From Dictyostelium firmibasis (taxonomy: Eukaryota; Evosea; Eumycetozoa; Dictyosteliales; Dictyosteliaceae): DNA of 64,000 nt. The stretch spans positions 3,303,501-3,367,500 of the forward strand of contig CM069765.1 in NCBI GenBank assembly GCA_036169595.1. Direction: 5' to 3'. The notes beneath the pieces are model-generated. The model saw nothing but the letters and a program-made list of their open reading frames with translations, was not told the DNA's origin and did not search any database. Below are positions 10,417 through 20,156 of this stretch, piece after piece (the stretch's first letter is position 1; each line of letters begins with the position of its first letter). The translations under genes and the position numbers were made by a program.

Positions 10417-12128
10417 GTACACACAAACAGCTATGAGTAGTCACAAAAGAGACCATAATGAAATGACCCAACAATCTGAAACTAATTTAGAGATCAATGC
10501 TAAAACAATTGATATAAATAAAAGTGATAACAATAAAAAAGAATCAAAGAACAAACCAAAGAAATCAAATACAGGTAGCAATCAAAAAGAAGAAACTCCA
10601 AAATTCACAGAGGAAGAGAATTATTTTTTAAATAGAATAAAAACTCAAATTAAACCAGTTTTGGATGATTTTGAAGAATATGGTTTGGTTTTAGGTTTGT
10701 AAACAAAAAAAAAAAAATTTCTCAATCGTTTGAAAAAGTTCACATACTCATATTATTATTATTATTAGATACAATATATGTTGTTGATATATTAGCACAA
10801 ATGGCAAATAAACATATAAAAACATTATCACAAATCATAAGTGACGAGTTCACTTCAGAATTTAATCATTTAAAGAAAATTAAAAAAAAACCATCACCAA
10901 TTGTTGATGATAAAGAAAAAGAAAAAGAAAAAGAAAAAGAAAAAGAAAAAGAAAAAGAAAAAGAAAAAGAAAAAGAAGATAATAGTGAAAATAATGATGG
11001 AGATAAAAATGAAAAAAAGAATTCAAAAAAAACAAAAAAACCACCATCAGCATCACAAGCAGGTAATATATTACAATTATTAATTTGTGGTGAATCTAGA
11101 TTTAAAAATTTAAAGGTTATATTAGAGAGAGTTGAGTATGATAAAGAGTTGAATGATATTAAATTTATTGGTGATAGTGATGATATTGAATATCAATCGT
11201 TATCAAATGAGCAAAAAGGAATAATTAAATTTATAAAAAGTAATGACTTTATAATATCAATTGAAAATGTACCAAAATATCCTCCTTTACTTTATGAAAT
11301 ATGGGAAGACTGGAATTATAATATTTGGCCATGTGTATACAGAGCTCATATTTTGTATGTTTTATTATCATTATTATCATTATTATTATTTAAATTGTTA
11401 TTATTAATTAAATTATTATTATTTTTATTATTTCCAATTTCTATTATTTCCAATTTTTTTTATATAGCTCAACACCATTAATATCAAATGTAAAGAATGA
11501 AACATTATTAGAAATGAGAAAGTATATGTTATTAGCAATTGAACAAGCTGAAATTGGTAAAAATAGAGGACATAAAGGAATTGGTGCAGTATTGATTGAT
11601 CCTGATTCGAATAGAATTGTTGCAACATCATATGATCAAACCAATAAAATATCAGTTGATAAAACCCCTGAAATTCTAGAAACTCAATATCTTTCACCAG
11701 TTGTTTCTCATTGTATAATGACAATAATGAACAAACTATCAATTGAGCAAGTTACTGATATTAAAAGAAGAATGAAAGAACAAAATGATAAAGAAGAAAA
11801 AGAAAAAGAAGAAGAAGAAAAAGTAGAAAATGAAAATAAAACTTGTAATGATGAGGAATGTAATATTTTAAGTTTTGTAAATCTTGGACAATATTTAGCA
11901 ACAAACTTTCATTTATATATAACAAAAGAACCATGTGTAATGTGCTCAATGGCTTTGGTTCATAGTAGAGTAAAAAGAGTTGTATATGGCTCAAGTAGCA
12001 GAGATGGTGGATTGGGCACATATCTAAAAATTCATACTGAAAAATCCTTAAATCATAGATTCGAAGTCTATAAAGATTTTATGAATGATGAATGCAAGAA
12101 ATTATTCGATTCTCCTGATGCATCCTAA
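10415..12128 (+). CDS. adat3: tRNA-specific adenosine deaminase subunit 3 (ADAT3/Tad3)
   Basis: Non-catalytic partner of ADAT2 in the enzyme that converts A34 to inosine in tRNA anticodons. Three exons: 10415-10694, 10769-11354, 11468-12128, total 509 codons, phase kept at both junctions (donors GTTTGT and GTATGT). The C-terminal cytidine-deaminase fold has the zinc ligands H370 (SHCIM), C445 and C448 (EPCVMCSMALVHSR). The position of the proton-shuttling Glu after the His is occupied by Ile (HCI instead of HAE), as in other Tad3/ADAT3 proteins. A Lys-Glu tract encoded by tandem GAAAAA units (10912-10977) and an acidic insert between His and Cys motifs are amoeba-specific. A second ATG at 10433 is an alternative start. 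Convergent with the orphan gene at 12233-13113. Confidence 0.92.
10912..10977 (+). repeat. (GAAAAA)n microsatellite inside adat3 exon 2
   Basis: About ten uninterrupted GAAAAA hexamers encode alternating Lys and Glu. The hexamer unit keeps the reading frame whatever the copy number. Confidence 0.9.
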
Positions 12129-12152
12129 AAATAAACTTTCAAAATAAAATGG

Positions 12153-12188
12153 AACAATAATAAAATGTAATTACATTTTATTATTGTT
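12153..12188. repeat. Perfect 36-bp palindrome between convergent genes
   Basis: AACAATAATAAAATGTAA is followed immediately by its exact reverse complement, so there is no loop sequence. It lies between the stop of adat3 (12128) and the stop of the convergent orphan gene (12233), immediately followed by a T run. It could fold into a hairpin in the 3' UTR of either transcript. Confidence 0.95.
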
Positions 12189-12232
12189 TTTTTTTTTTTT
12201 TTTTCGTTTATTTTTAATAAAAAATAATATTT

Positions 12233-13113
12233 TTATTTATTTACATGAGTTGGGAAAGAATGAAGTTTGATATTTAAAAAAGAATCTAAACGATGATTTT
12301 TCTCAAAGGTTGTTGGTAAAACTTTTAAACTATTATACAATTCCTTATCGATAAGATGCCAATGATGTTGAATATCTTTAAAGTTTGAAGAGGTAGCTAT
12401 TAAAGTGGGCTCTAATGGGTCAATGGTTGAAATGATTCTATAGGATTCATTTGATTTTAATAACCATGATACTGGTACATATGGAATGGCACGAATCCAT
12501 AACTTTGTGAAAAAACTATATTCTCTTGGTCCCAATTTCATTGTATCATTATTGTTATCATTATTACCATTACTTGTTAATGATGAAAATGGTACCATTA
12601 TATCATTACCTGGTAAACCAAATTGTTCCATTGCTTTCTTATCATTTTCATTTAATGGTGGTAATGGTTGTTGATTATGTGCCCTATGTAAATTTTTTAA
12701 CTCTTCCTCATTCTCCTTAAGATTTTTTGTAATTAATATTTGTTTCTCTTTAAAATCTTTAAAAATACCTTTAATATTTTTATCTTTTAAAATTTTACAA
12801 AAATTCTTTATTTGATCTTTTGTACTTTCATTATTATCATCATTTTTATTGTTAACTTGAAAATTTTTATTTGAAAAATATTCTTTTGGTAAAAATCTTT
12901 TATCTTTTATTTTTTTTTTAAACATAAATATAAGTATTAATTGTAATAAAATTAGATTTTATCTTTTGTTTTTATTGAATCTTAATTACCAGTAATTAAA
13001 TAGTTTGTATTTTGTTTTTCAAGTACGAAATATGGGTTTCTTAAAATTGGTTTATAAAATAAAAACAGTCCATTCATATGGTCATATGCTCTATTGATTT
13101 TTGAAATCCACAT
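12233..13113 (-). CDS. Orphan two-exon gene, 264 residues
   Basis: Exon 2 is 12903-12233. A short upstream exon at 13113-12990 begins MWISKINRAYDHMNG and is in coding style. A GTAATT donor at 12989 and an AG before 12903 join them in phase (124+671 nt = 265 codons). The alternative is a shorter protein starting at an ATG at 12925, which would sit inside the proposed intron. No domain was recognised. The protein has a Lys/Asn-rich first half with a helix-prone charged segment, then a part with Trp, Pro and aromatic residues (KLWIRAIPYVPVSWLL, HHWHLIDKEL) that looks folded. The NGLFLFYKP element resembles the start of TruB-type proteins, but no catalytic region follows, so I do not assign that function. 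Confidence 0.6.
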
Positions 13114-14066
13114 TTATGAGAAGAAAAACTTTTTAATTATTTGTATCAATTGAAAATAATAATTAAAAAGTTTTTTTTTCATTTTTTTTAAATTTTTTTT
13201 CTATTTTTTTTGTTTTTTTTTTTTTTTAATTTTTTTTTTTTTTTTTCAAATAATTATTTTTCATTGCTCATAACTACATATTTATAATTATAATTATATA
13301 TACATATATTAATTTAAATACCCCAAAATTCAGTTTTTTTTTTTTTTTTATTGAACATATTCGAAATAAATCAAGAAAAACGTACATATCTCAAAAAATG
13401 TAAGTCAAGTGTTTCTTTAGATGAATGTCCATTGCAACACTATAGACTTTCATAAAGAAGAAAGAATACCTCACAAAAAAAAAAAAAAAAAAAAAAGATG
13501 ATGGAAATATAGAAAGCGAAAATAAAGATATAGAGGGTGCTGAAAATATAGGATTTTTCATTGGCGACTCCCTTAATCCAATTGATTTATCAATAAAAAG
13601 TGATGAATCTGATGAATCTGATGACTTTAAAACTATTAAAAAATAAAAATAAAAGTTTATTAAATATGTATAAAATTAAATAATGTGTTGTCTGCTTTTT
13701 TTTTCTCCATTTTGAAGCTACAAAATTATTATGATTTTAGAAATTTGTGCAAATTTGACCAGTTTTTACCATATATCAACTTTTACAATGATTATTTTAC
13801 ACTCTTATAATTTTTATTATTTTTAAAATTTATTATTGTGGTTAGCTTTTTAAAAAGTTATTATAAATATCTTTATTACAAAAAAACAAAAATCATGTCA
13901 CAAAAAAAAAAAAGATATTAATTGAGATTTTTTTATGATTTTTTTTTTTAAAATTTTTTTTTTTTTATTTTTTTATTCCACCCAAGCAATAAAAATATTT
14001 TTTTATTTTCAAAAACATCAACAATAATATTTATTTTTTAATAACAACTCAAAAAACACTTTTACC
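13114..14066. other. Intergenic region with a coding relic
   Basis: A/T-rich spacer between the orphan gene and the first tiny gene. It contains the acidic coding-like segment at 13497-13646, listed separately. No other coding character was seen. Confidence 0.7.
13497..13646 (+). pseudogene. Short acidic coding relic or stray exon
   Basis: An open stretch of 49 codons ends at TAA 13644-13646 and has coding base composition (Asp/Glu/Ser-rich, with GFFIGDSLNPIDL). No start codon lies in frame. A 22-A run directly precedes it, and an ATG at 13421 is one base out of frame with it across that run. This fits either a frameshifted small gene or a last exon whose upstream exon I cannot place. No homologue recognised. 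Confidence 0.35.
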
Positions 14067-14302
14067 ATGACATTTACTCCATCTTTAGTAATTTGCCCAG
14101 GAAATAATAGCAATAAAAAATCACTCCTCCCAATAAAAAGTGAACCAAATATGAATCCAGCATTGAATAAACCACCACCACCACCAGGCCCAAGTAGTTA
14201 GTATCCAATTTTTAAAAATAAATTAGTAAAAGAAATATAAATAAAAGATAAACTAATTTTTTTATTTGATCAATTATAGAAAATGGTGGTTTCACAATTT
14301 AA
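14067..14302 (+). CDS. Tiny two-exon gene A (50 residues)
   Basis: Exon 1 is 14067-14196 and exon 2 is 14280-14302, joined by an 83-bp intron with a GTTAGT donor and ATAG acceptor, in phase (51 codons). The product is basic, Pro/Ser/Asn-rich, and contains NKPPPPPGPS. The last exon encodes only NGGFTI after the split codon. There is no signal peptide. Gene structure and the GFT ending match tiny gene C at 18514, and the donor matches tiny gene B at 17739. The longer ORF reading across exon 2 in another frame (14283-14489) is rejected. Function unknown. Confidence 0.6.
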
Positions 14303-15264
14303 AAAATTAATATTTTCTTTTAATAGATTATTATTTTTTAATCAACTTATCATATTTTGGTTGGGTAGTTGCATTAAAATCACACCCAACCCCTTCTTTA
14401 GGTCTTTAATATTTAGAATTAAAAGATATTTTCAAACCATTAATTTCCTATTTATTATTTTTTTTAATATTTTTTTTATCAAATTATGACCTTATTTATT
14501 ATAAATTATTTATGTATTTTAGAATTAACATTTTATAATTTTTTTTTTTTTTTTGTTTTTTTTTTTTTAGAAAATTAGATTGTATTTTAAAATTTTTTTT
14601 TTTTTTTTATCATTGAAAAATCATTTAAAAAAATATTAGTCGAATCTTTTAAAAGGTATCCCAAGATTCAAATATGCATGAAAAGAAAATAATTTTTTTT
14701 TTATTGAATTGATATCAAAAAAAAAAAAAAAATAAAAAAAAATATAATAATTTAAAAATATTTAACATTCTAAAAATACTATAATTTAAGTGGTTATATT
14801 TTGGAAAAAAATAAAATAAAAAGGATAAAAAAGGATATTTTTGGTTTGAAGAAATTCCCTCTTTTTTTTATTATTTATTTTTTATTTTTATTTTATTTAA
14901 TCACATTCCATAATAATAATAATAATAATAATAATAAAATTTATCTATAAAAACAATGAAATCATTTTATTATTATTTTTTCAAAATTTGGTTACAGATT
15001 TAATAAAATATAAATTTGGGTCAACAAAAAAAATTAATTTTTTATTATTTAATTTTTTTTTTTTTTTTTTTTTAATTTTTTTTTTCTAATAATATTATAA
15101 TATTTATTTGAAATGAATAGAAGAAAAAAAAATGATTCTTTTTGTAATATTTATTATATTTTATATTTTTTATAAAAAAAATGGTATAAACTAAATTTAT
15201 AATTTTATTTTCAATAAACGATTTCAATTTCTCTTTGTAATTCAAGAACGGTGGTACTTGGTAT
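14303..15264. other. Intergenic region between tiny gene A and the DDE nuclease
   Basis: A/T-rich, 962 bp, with a (TAA)n at about 14912-14938 and several T runs. It holds the GC-containing inverted repeat at 14359-14391, unusual for this base composition. No gene supported. Confidence 0.7.
14359..14391. repeat. Inverted repeat with a G/C-rich stem
   Basis: GGTTGGGT (14359-14366) and ACCCAACC (14384-14391) are exact reverse complements separated by 17 nt. The stem contains ten G/C in sixteen positions in a region that otherwise has almost none. It lies 57 nt after the stop of tiny gene A, so could be a 3' UTR hairpin. Confidence 0.75.
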
Positions 15265-16619
15265 TCATATGAAGAGCGGTGATACTTCATATTCATTTTC
15301 TTTTTCATTTTTATTTTCTTTTTCATTTTCTTTTTCATTTTCTTTTTTATTTTTATTTTCATTTTCATTTTCATTTACATTTTTAATTTCAATTTCAATT
15401 TCATTTTCAATTTCATTTTCAATTTCAATTTCAATTTTAATTTTAATTTCATTTTCTTTTTCATTTTTATCAAAATCTAAAAGAAAAGCTTCAACTTCAT
15501 CTTCATCTTTATCTTTATCTTTATCTTCTTCTTCATCATCATCATCATCATTGTATCCAATGCCACTAGTTGTACCATTTAACTCTTTAATTATTTGTTC
15601 AGCTCTACCATGTTCATACATACTGATTGAGATGTTGTGTAGGTATATTATAAAATTAAATGACAACATGTGTCTTCTAATTGGTGAATTAGCTATCCAA
15701 CGCTCTGATTTGAATCTAAAGCTATCTAAAACAGAAAACACATTTTCGATTATTATACAGTGCCTCTTTATCCAATTATTTCTTAATATGTCATTATTTG
15801 ATAACTCTTCACCTTTTGGTTTCTTTTTTAAAGTTAAAATTTTTGGGTCACCAGCATAGCCTGTGTACATATATGCGTTTTATATTAAACTAATGATTAA
15901 TATTGATAATTTTACGTTATGTGTATATTTAGGGGATTTAAATTTTAAAACAGGACTTACCCCTATCAGCAACGTATTTTTCACCTGGTTTCATTGGTAT
16001 TTTTGCAAGCGTACTCTTAAAATTACTAAAATCACTTGATTCACCTTTAAATGGCCCACATACCCATATAACTTGACCATTTACCAAATTACACCCAACC
16101 TCATATGTAACAAGAGTGTCTTTAAGACGACCATTGTAAAAAGATTGGTCCTTAGTGGATATACTGCATGGAGTCCCATCAATAGCCATTGATAAATATC
16201 CATTTTCGGAAACCAAATCTTTAATTTGATAATCTGGATTATCTTTATCAGTAAAATTTGCCTATTTATTTGAATTAAAAAAAGTATTAAAAAAAAATAA
16301 AAATAAAGAGTGAAATAAAAAAAATAAAACTTACACCCATACCCAGATTTGTTGTGGCATCTAAAACCTCCCAGATTTTTGTTTGAAAATTTCTTGGTGA
16401 AACATTAAATTTTTCTGCTCTATCATTAATGGTTGTGTAAAATTTTAAATAATCAACAAGCCACAATAAGTGATCTTCTCTTAATTTATTATTGAACACA
16501 GATATTTCATTGAAAGCTTTTTTTAAAACCTCTTTGGGAAAATAAAATCTTTTTTTAAAATCTTTATCATTAAATGACTCAAATCCAATTTTTATTTTTT
16601 TTGTACGTTTTAGACCCAT
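15265..16619 (-). CDS. PIF/Harbinger-type DDE nuclease (HARBI1-like), probably domesticated
   Basis: Exons 16619-16335, 16261-15961 and 15860-15265 join in phase (285+301+596 nt = 394 codons). A helix-turn-helix-like N-terminal part (about residues 45-90) precedes an RNase H-like nuclease. The presumed acid triad is D123 in AIDGTPC, D194 in YVADRGYAGDP and E234 in IIENVFSVLDSFRF, which fits DDE_Tnp_4 proteins. All three acids are present, so activity is possible. The C-terminus is an extended Lys/Glu/Asn repeat tail (DNA 15290-15480), not seen in the family. No terminal inverted repeats or target-site duplication were recognised around it. The introns and full-length frame suggest a host gene rather than a recent mobile copy, but a mobile element cannot be excluded. 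Confidence 0.75.
15286..15480 (-). repeat. Tandem Lys/Glu/Asn repeat encoding the tail of the DDE nuclease
   Basis: Irregular 12-bp and 6-bp units (GAAAATGAAAAA type on the minus strand) encode KENEKENE and then IEIEIENEIE. Only two bases dominate each strand, typical of slippage expansion within a coding region. Confidence 0.8.
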
Positions 16620-17649
16620 TTTTAATTTTTTAAATTTAATTATTATATAAATGTTTATTAAATATTTTATTGATTATTATTTATGTGATAATATTTTTTT
16701 TTTTTTTTTTTTTTTTAATTTTTGTTATTTTTTAAATAAATAAAAAAAGAATAAACAAAATTTTTTAATAAAATTAATATTTTTAATATTTAAAATGTCT
16801 AAAAATTTACAACAATTACAATGATATTATTTTTTATTAAATTTTCAAAAAAAATTAGTGTAAATACTCATTTTGTGTTGGGAAAAAAAAAAATTATACA
16901 GGTAAAAAAAATATAAATGTGTGTTCACACCAGTAAAATGGTGAGCATTTTCTTTTTTTGTTTTGCACCCCTCAAAGCATATTAATTTTTTATTTGTAAC
17001 TCCACACCATTTTTTTGTTTTTTTTGTGTGAAAAAAAAAAAAATAATTGCTTTTAACAGCAAAAAAAAAAACGTGTAAAATCAAAGATGAATTTTATTTA
17101 TTGTTTATTTATTATTAAAAAATTTGTTTTTTATTTATTTATTTCCATTGACTTTACCATTTCAATTATAAATACTTTTTTAATATTACCAAAAATGGGA
17201 GGTATATATTATCCCATTCACATTTATTAAGTAATTTTATTTGTACATTCACTTCATCCTCTTTGCTTTCCTCAAACTCTTCGCTTTGCTCACTCTCTTC
17301 TATTTCTCCATCACTATCACAAAATATAAAGTATAAATTGAGATTGTAAAAATAAAAAATACAAATTGAAGTTTTTTCGATTTTAATTAAATCGTTTATT
17401 TTAGCAATTATTGAGAAAAAAAAAAATTCAATTGGGTTATGTATGTCAAGTTAAACATAATATGCAATTAAATAATAGAAAAAATAAAAAATATATATAT
17501 AAAAGGTCAGAATTGGTTTCCTATATTTTTATACCATTATATTTATTATCAAAAGATTTTTTTAAGATTTTTTATTCTTTATTTTTTTTTGTTTTTTTTT
17601 TAATTTTTATTTTTATTTTTTTATTTTTTATTTTTTGTAAATTAAAATT

Positions 17650-17696
<47 letters not shown>

Positions 17697-17738
17697 TGTA
17701 CCTTCAAATCAATCAACCAATCAAAAAAAAACAAAACA
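16620..17738. other. Divergent intergenic region, DDE nuclease / tiny gene B
   Basis: A/T-rich region of 1.1 kb. It includes an acidic coding-like fragment on the minus strand (17166-17320, listed separately) and CAC/GTG-containing stretches at 16921-17010. An open frame at 17411-17755 is Phe/Lys/Ile-rich, overlaps A and T runs, and is not regarded as coding. Confidence 0.7.
17166..17320 (-). pseudogene. Acidic coding relic or 3' exon
   Basis: On the minus strand the frame ending at TAA 17168-17166 has coding character: Glu/Ser-rich with EESEQSEEFEESKEDE, then LLNKCEWDNIYLPFL. The frame stays open further upstream but the composition turns intron-like. No start codon or partner exon could be placed. 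It lies on the other side of the DDE nuclease gene from the relic at 13497. Confidence 0.35.
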
Positions 17739-17941
17739 ATGCAATTATCCAATAATTATATACAACCTTTTACTTTTAACCAAGGTAGTGGTAGTAATAA
17801 AATGAACCCATCCAGGGGTAATATTGGTGTAAAAGGTTAGTGGAATATATATATATATATCAAAAACAACTTCAATTTAACTAATTTTTTTTTTTTTTAA
17901 AATTTTTAAACAAAGATCCAATTATAATATTTTTACCATAA
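17739..17941 (+). CDS. Tiny two-exon gene B (40 residues)
   Basis: Exon 1 is 17739-17835 and exon 2 is 17916-17941, with an 80-bp intron (GTTAGT donor, CAAAG acceptor), in phase (41 codons). The product is polar (MQLSNNYIQPFTFNQGSG at the N-terminus) with a short hydrophobic end DPIIIFLP. It shares gene layout, donor type and last-exon size with tiny gene A. The stop codon lies inside an inverted repeat (17935-17969). No database family recognised. Confidence 0.55.
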
Positions 17942-17969
17942 AAAATGATTATTTGAAATCATTTATGGT
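17935..17969. repeat. Inverted repeat overlapping the stop codon of tiny gene B
   Basis: ACCATA plus AATGATT on the left pairs with AATCATT plus ATGGT on the right, with a small A-rich bulge and a short loop. The left arm includes the last codon and stop. Confidence 0.6.
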
Positions 17970-18513
17970 GAATAAAAAAATAAATTTTCTAAGGAACTTC
18001 ATATTTTCTAATAATTTCCAAAATATTTGAAAAAATAAAATAAAATAAAAATTTATCACACTTCATATATCTTCATTCATGTTTATATATTTATATAAAT
18101 ATTAATATAAATTAATTTTATAATAATAAATTATAAGAACAAAGTGTTTCAATTGTTTTCTAAAATTCACTAAAAACTGATGATATTGAAACAATAGGTT
18201 TATCTGATTCAGGGAAATGATAAAAAAGAATAATGTTTGTGCTTCTCCTTATTTGTATTAGGAATAAATACAATTCATATAAATAAAAAAATAAATAATA
18301 ATATCCAGTTTGGATTTTATTTTTTGATTTTTTTGTTTGGATATTTATTTTTTTTTTGGATATTTTATTTTGGATTTTTTTCTATTATTTTTTAATTTTT
18401 TTTCTATTTTCTTTCTTTTTTAACTTTTTTTTTTTTTTTTTCCATCAAAAATAAAATTTTATCAAAAACATTATAAACTCTATTTAAATATATAATAAAA
18501 CAAATAAATAAAA
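17942..18513. other. Region between tiny genes B and C
   Basis: A/T-rich. The 65 bp at 18308-18378 contain four spaced copies of a TTTGGAT(A)TTT-like unit, about 140-200 bp upstream of the start of tiny gene C. Otherwise nothing is seen. Confidence 0.6.
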
Positions 18514-18697
18514 ATGAACTTCTACGGACATGGAGTAACTGGATCAAACAGATTCATGATTTCTAACCCAACCCCCACTCCTCCACCTACTTCTCCTCCA
18601 AAAAACCAAAATAGACCAAGTACAAAATGTTTGTATTATTAATAACTTTGTAATAAATAATATAAGTACTAATTAATAATCTATTTTAATTTTGACA

Positions 18698-18728
<31 letters not shown>

Positions 18729-18743
18729 GGTTTCACTCCATAA
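18514..18743 (+). CDS. Tiny two-exon gene C (43 residues)
   Basis: Exon 1 is 18514-18628 and exon 2 is 18727-18743, in phase (44 codons), with a GTTTGT donor and an acceptor after a 30-A run. The product starts MNFYGHGVTGSNRF, has a Pro/Thr-rich middle (NPTPTPPPTSPP) and ends SGFTP. Codons in exon 1 are unusually C-rich for this genome (TTC, TAC, AAC, ACC), often a sign of high expression in Dictyostelium. The last exon and the GFT ending parallel tiny gene A. Function unknown. Confidence 0.6.
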
Positions 18744-18899
18744 AAAAAGAAATTATAAAAAAAAATCAATAAACTCTATCAATTATTTGATCATAACAAA
18801 ACTCCTCGAAAATCTTTTTTTTTTTTTTTTTTTTTTTTTTTCTTTGCTTAACTTTTAAATCAAAAAATTTTTTATTAATAATATCAAAAATCTCCAACA

Positions 18900-18944
<45 letters not shown>

Positions 18945-19100
18945 CTGATAATAAAAACTATTTTAAAAAATAAAATAAAAATAAAACTAAATCTTACAAT
19001 TTTTTATTACTATTGTTTTTTTTTTTTTTTTTTTTTTTATTTCTCTTTTTAATTTTTAACTAAATCTTTTTTTTTTTTATTGAAAAAAAAAAAAAATTAT
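18744..19100. other. Convergent spacer between tiny gene C and the DUF4282-like gene
   Basis: 357 bp of A and T runs, including about 42 A at 18901-18942. Nothing else is seen. Confidence 0.8.
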
Positions 19101-19628
19101 TTAAAGATTACCTTGGTATGGCTCTTGATATTTTGGGAACTCGGTTGAAGATGATTGTTGGTAAGATTGTGGTTGGGATTGTTGTGGTGGTTGTTGTGGT
19201 TGTGGTGGTTGATAGGTTGGTTGTTGGTAAGAACCTTGATATGAATTTGATGGTCCTACACTTGAAACAATGGATGGACCAGAGTTTGCAGAGATTCTGT
19301 AGACATTATCTCTAATATCGAAAATTGATAAAACAATTTCAGAACCGATACGAGCAACTAAAATGAAACTAATGAAATACAAAGTACCATAAAGTAAACC
19401 AAGGAAGAAACCACCTGCGCCAAGTTCTTTAGTGAATATTACAATGTTTTGAATGAAATACATTAAACCAACTAAAAAGCTGAAATAATATAAAACTGTA
19501 ACAAAACCTGATGCTTGCCAAGATCTTAAATATAAAAGTTCTTTCCAATTTGAACGTGTTTCTGGGAATGGAGTATCTGATGATGATTTCTCATTTCCAA
19601 AACCTACATATTTTCCTTGACCATTCAT
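19101..19628 (-). CDS. DUF4282-like two-helix membrane protein
   Basis: Single exon, 175 residues. Two hydrophobic segments (about residues 41-65 and 72-95) are separated by a short loop containing ELGAGGFF. They are followed by an amphipathic stretch ending IFDIRDNVYRI. This arrangement matches DUF4282 proteins, whose function is unknown. The last 60 residues are Pro/Gln/Ser/Tyr-rich (PQQPPQQSQPQ) and presumably cytosolic. No signal peptide. The start at 19628 is the only reasonable ATG. Divergent from the SET/MYND gene at 20157. Confidence 0.7.
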   Translation of the reverse strand: MNGQGKYVGFGNEKSSSDTPFPETRSNWKELLYLRSWQASGFVTVLYYFSFLVGLMYFIQNIVIFTKELGAGGFFLGLLYGTLYFISFILVARIGSEIVLSIFDIRDNVYRISANSGPSIVSSVGPSNSYQGSYQQPTYQPPQPQQPPQQSQPQSYQQSSSTEFPKYQEPYQGNL

Positions 19629-19852
19629 TTTTTTTATTTTCTAAAAATATAATTTTCTGTTTATTAAATTGAAATTATGTAGAGAAAAAAAAAAAAAAAA
19701 AAAAAAATTAAAAAAAGAAAAGAAAATTTTTTTAAAAAAAAATTTTAAAAAAAAATTAAAAAAAAAAAAAATTAAAAATAAAAATAATAAAAAATCTTTT
19801 TTTAATTTGAAAATTCACTTTGAACACTATTGCACACACGTATGTCATAAAA

Positions 19853-19904
<52 letters not shown>

Positions 19905-20156
19905 AAAAAAAAAAAATTTAGTAAAATGATAAAAATAATTTCAAAAAAGAAAAAAAAAAATGATATTATGAAAATTAAAAAATAAATATAAAAATAAAAA
20001 AAAATAAAAAAATAAAAATTAAAATAAAAGTAAAAATAAAAATAAAAAAAAAAAAAAAGGTGGAAAAAAAAAAAAAAAAAAAAAAAACGAGCATTTTTAT
20101 TCGAACGAAAAGTTCAAAATTTTTTCATTACTTTTATAATCTCCAACAAATAAAAG
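19629..20156. other. Divergent intergenic region, DUF4282-like / SET-MYND
   Basis: 528 bp dominated by A runs on the plus strand (about 42 A at 19861-19901). It must contain both promoters. The A-rich open frame at 19669-19929 is not coding-like. Confidence 0.8.

Noticed and set aside
14283-14489. 68-codon open frame starting MVVSQF
   Set aside because: It starts inside exon 2 of tiny gene A in another frame and runs through A/T-rich DNA; the spliced reading gives a consistent short protein.
17411-17755. 114-codon Phe/Lys/Ile-rich open frame
   Set aside because: Runs through T and A homopolymers, lacks coding composition, and overlaps the start of tiny gene B.
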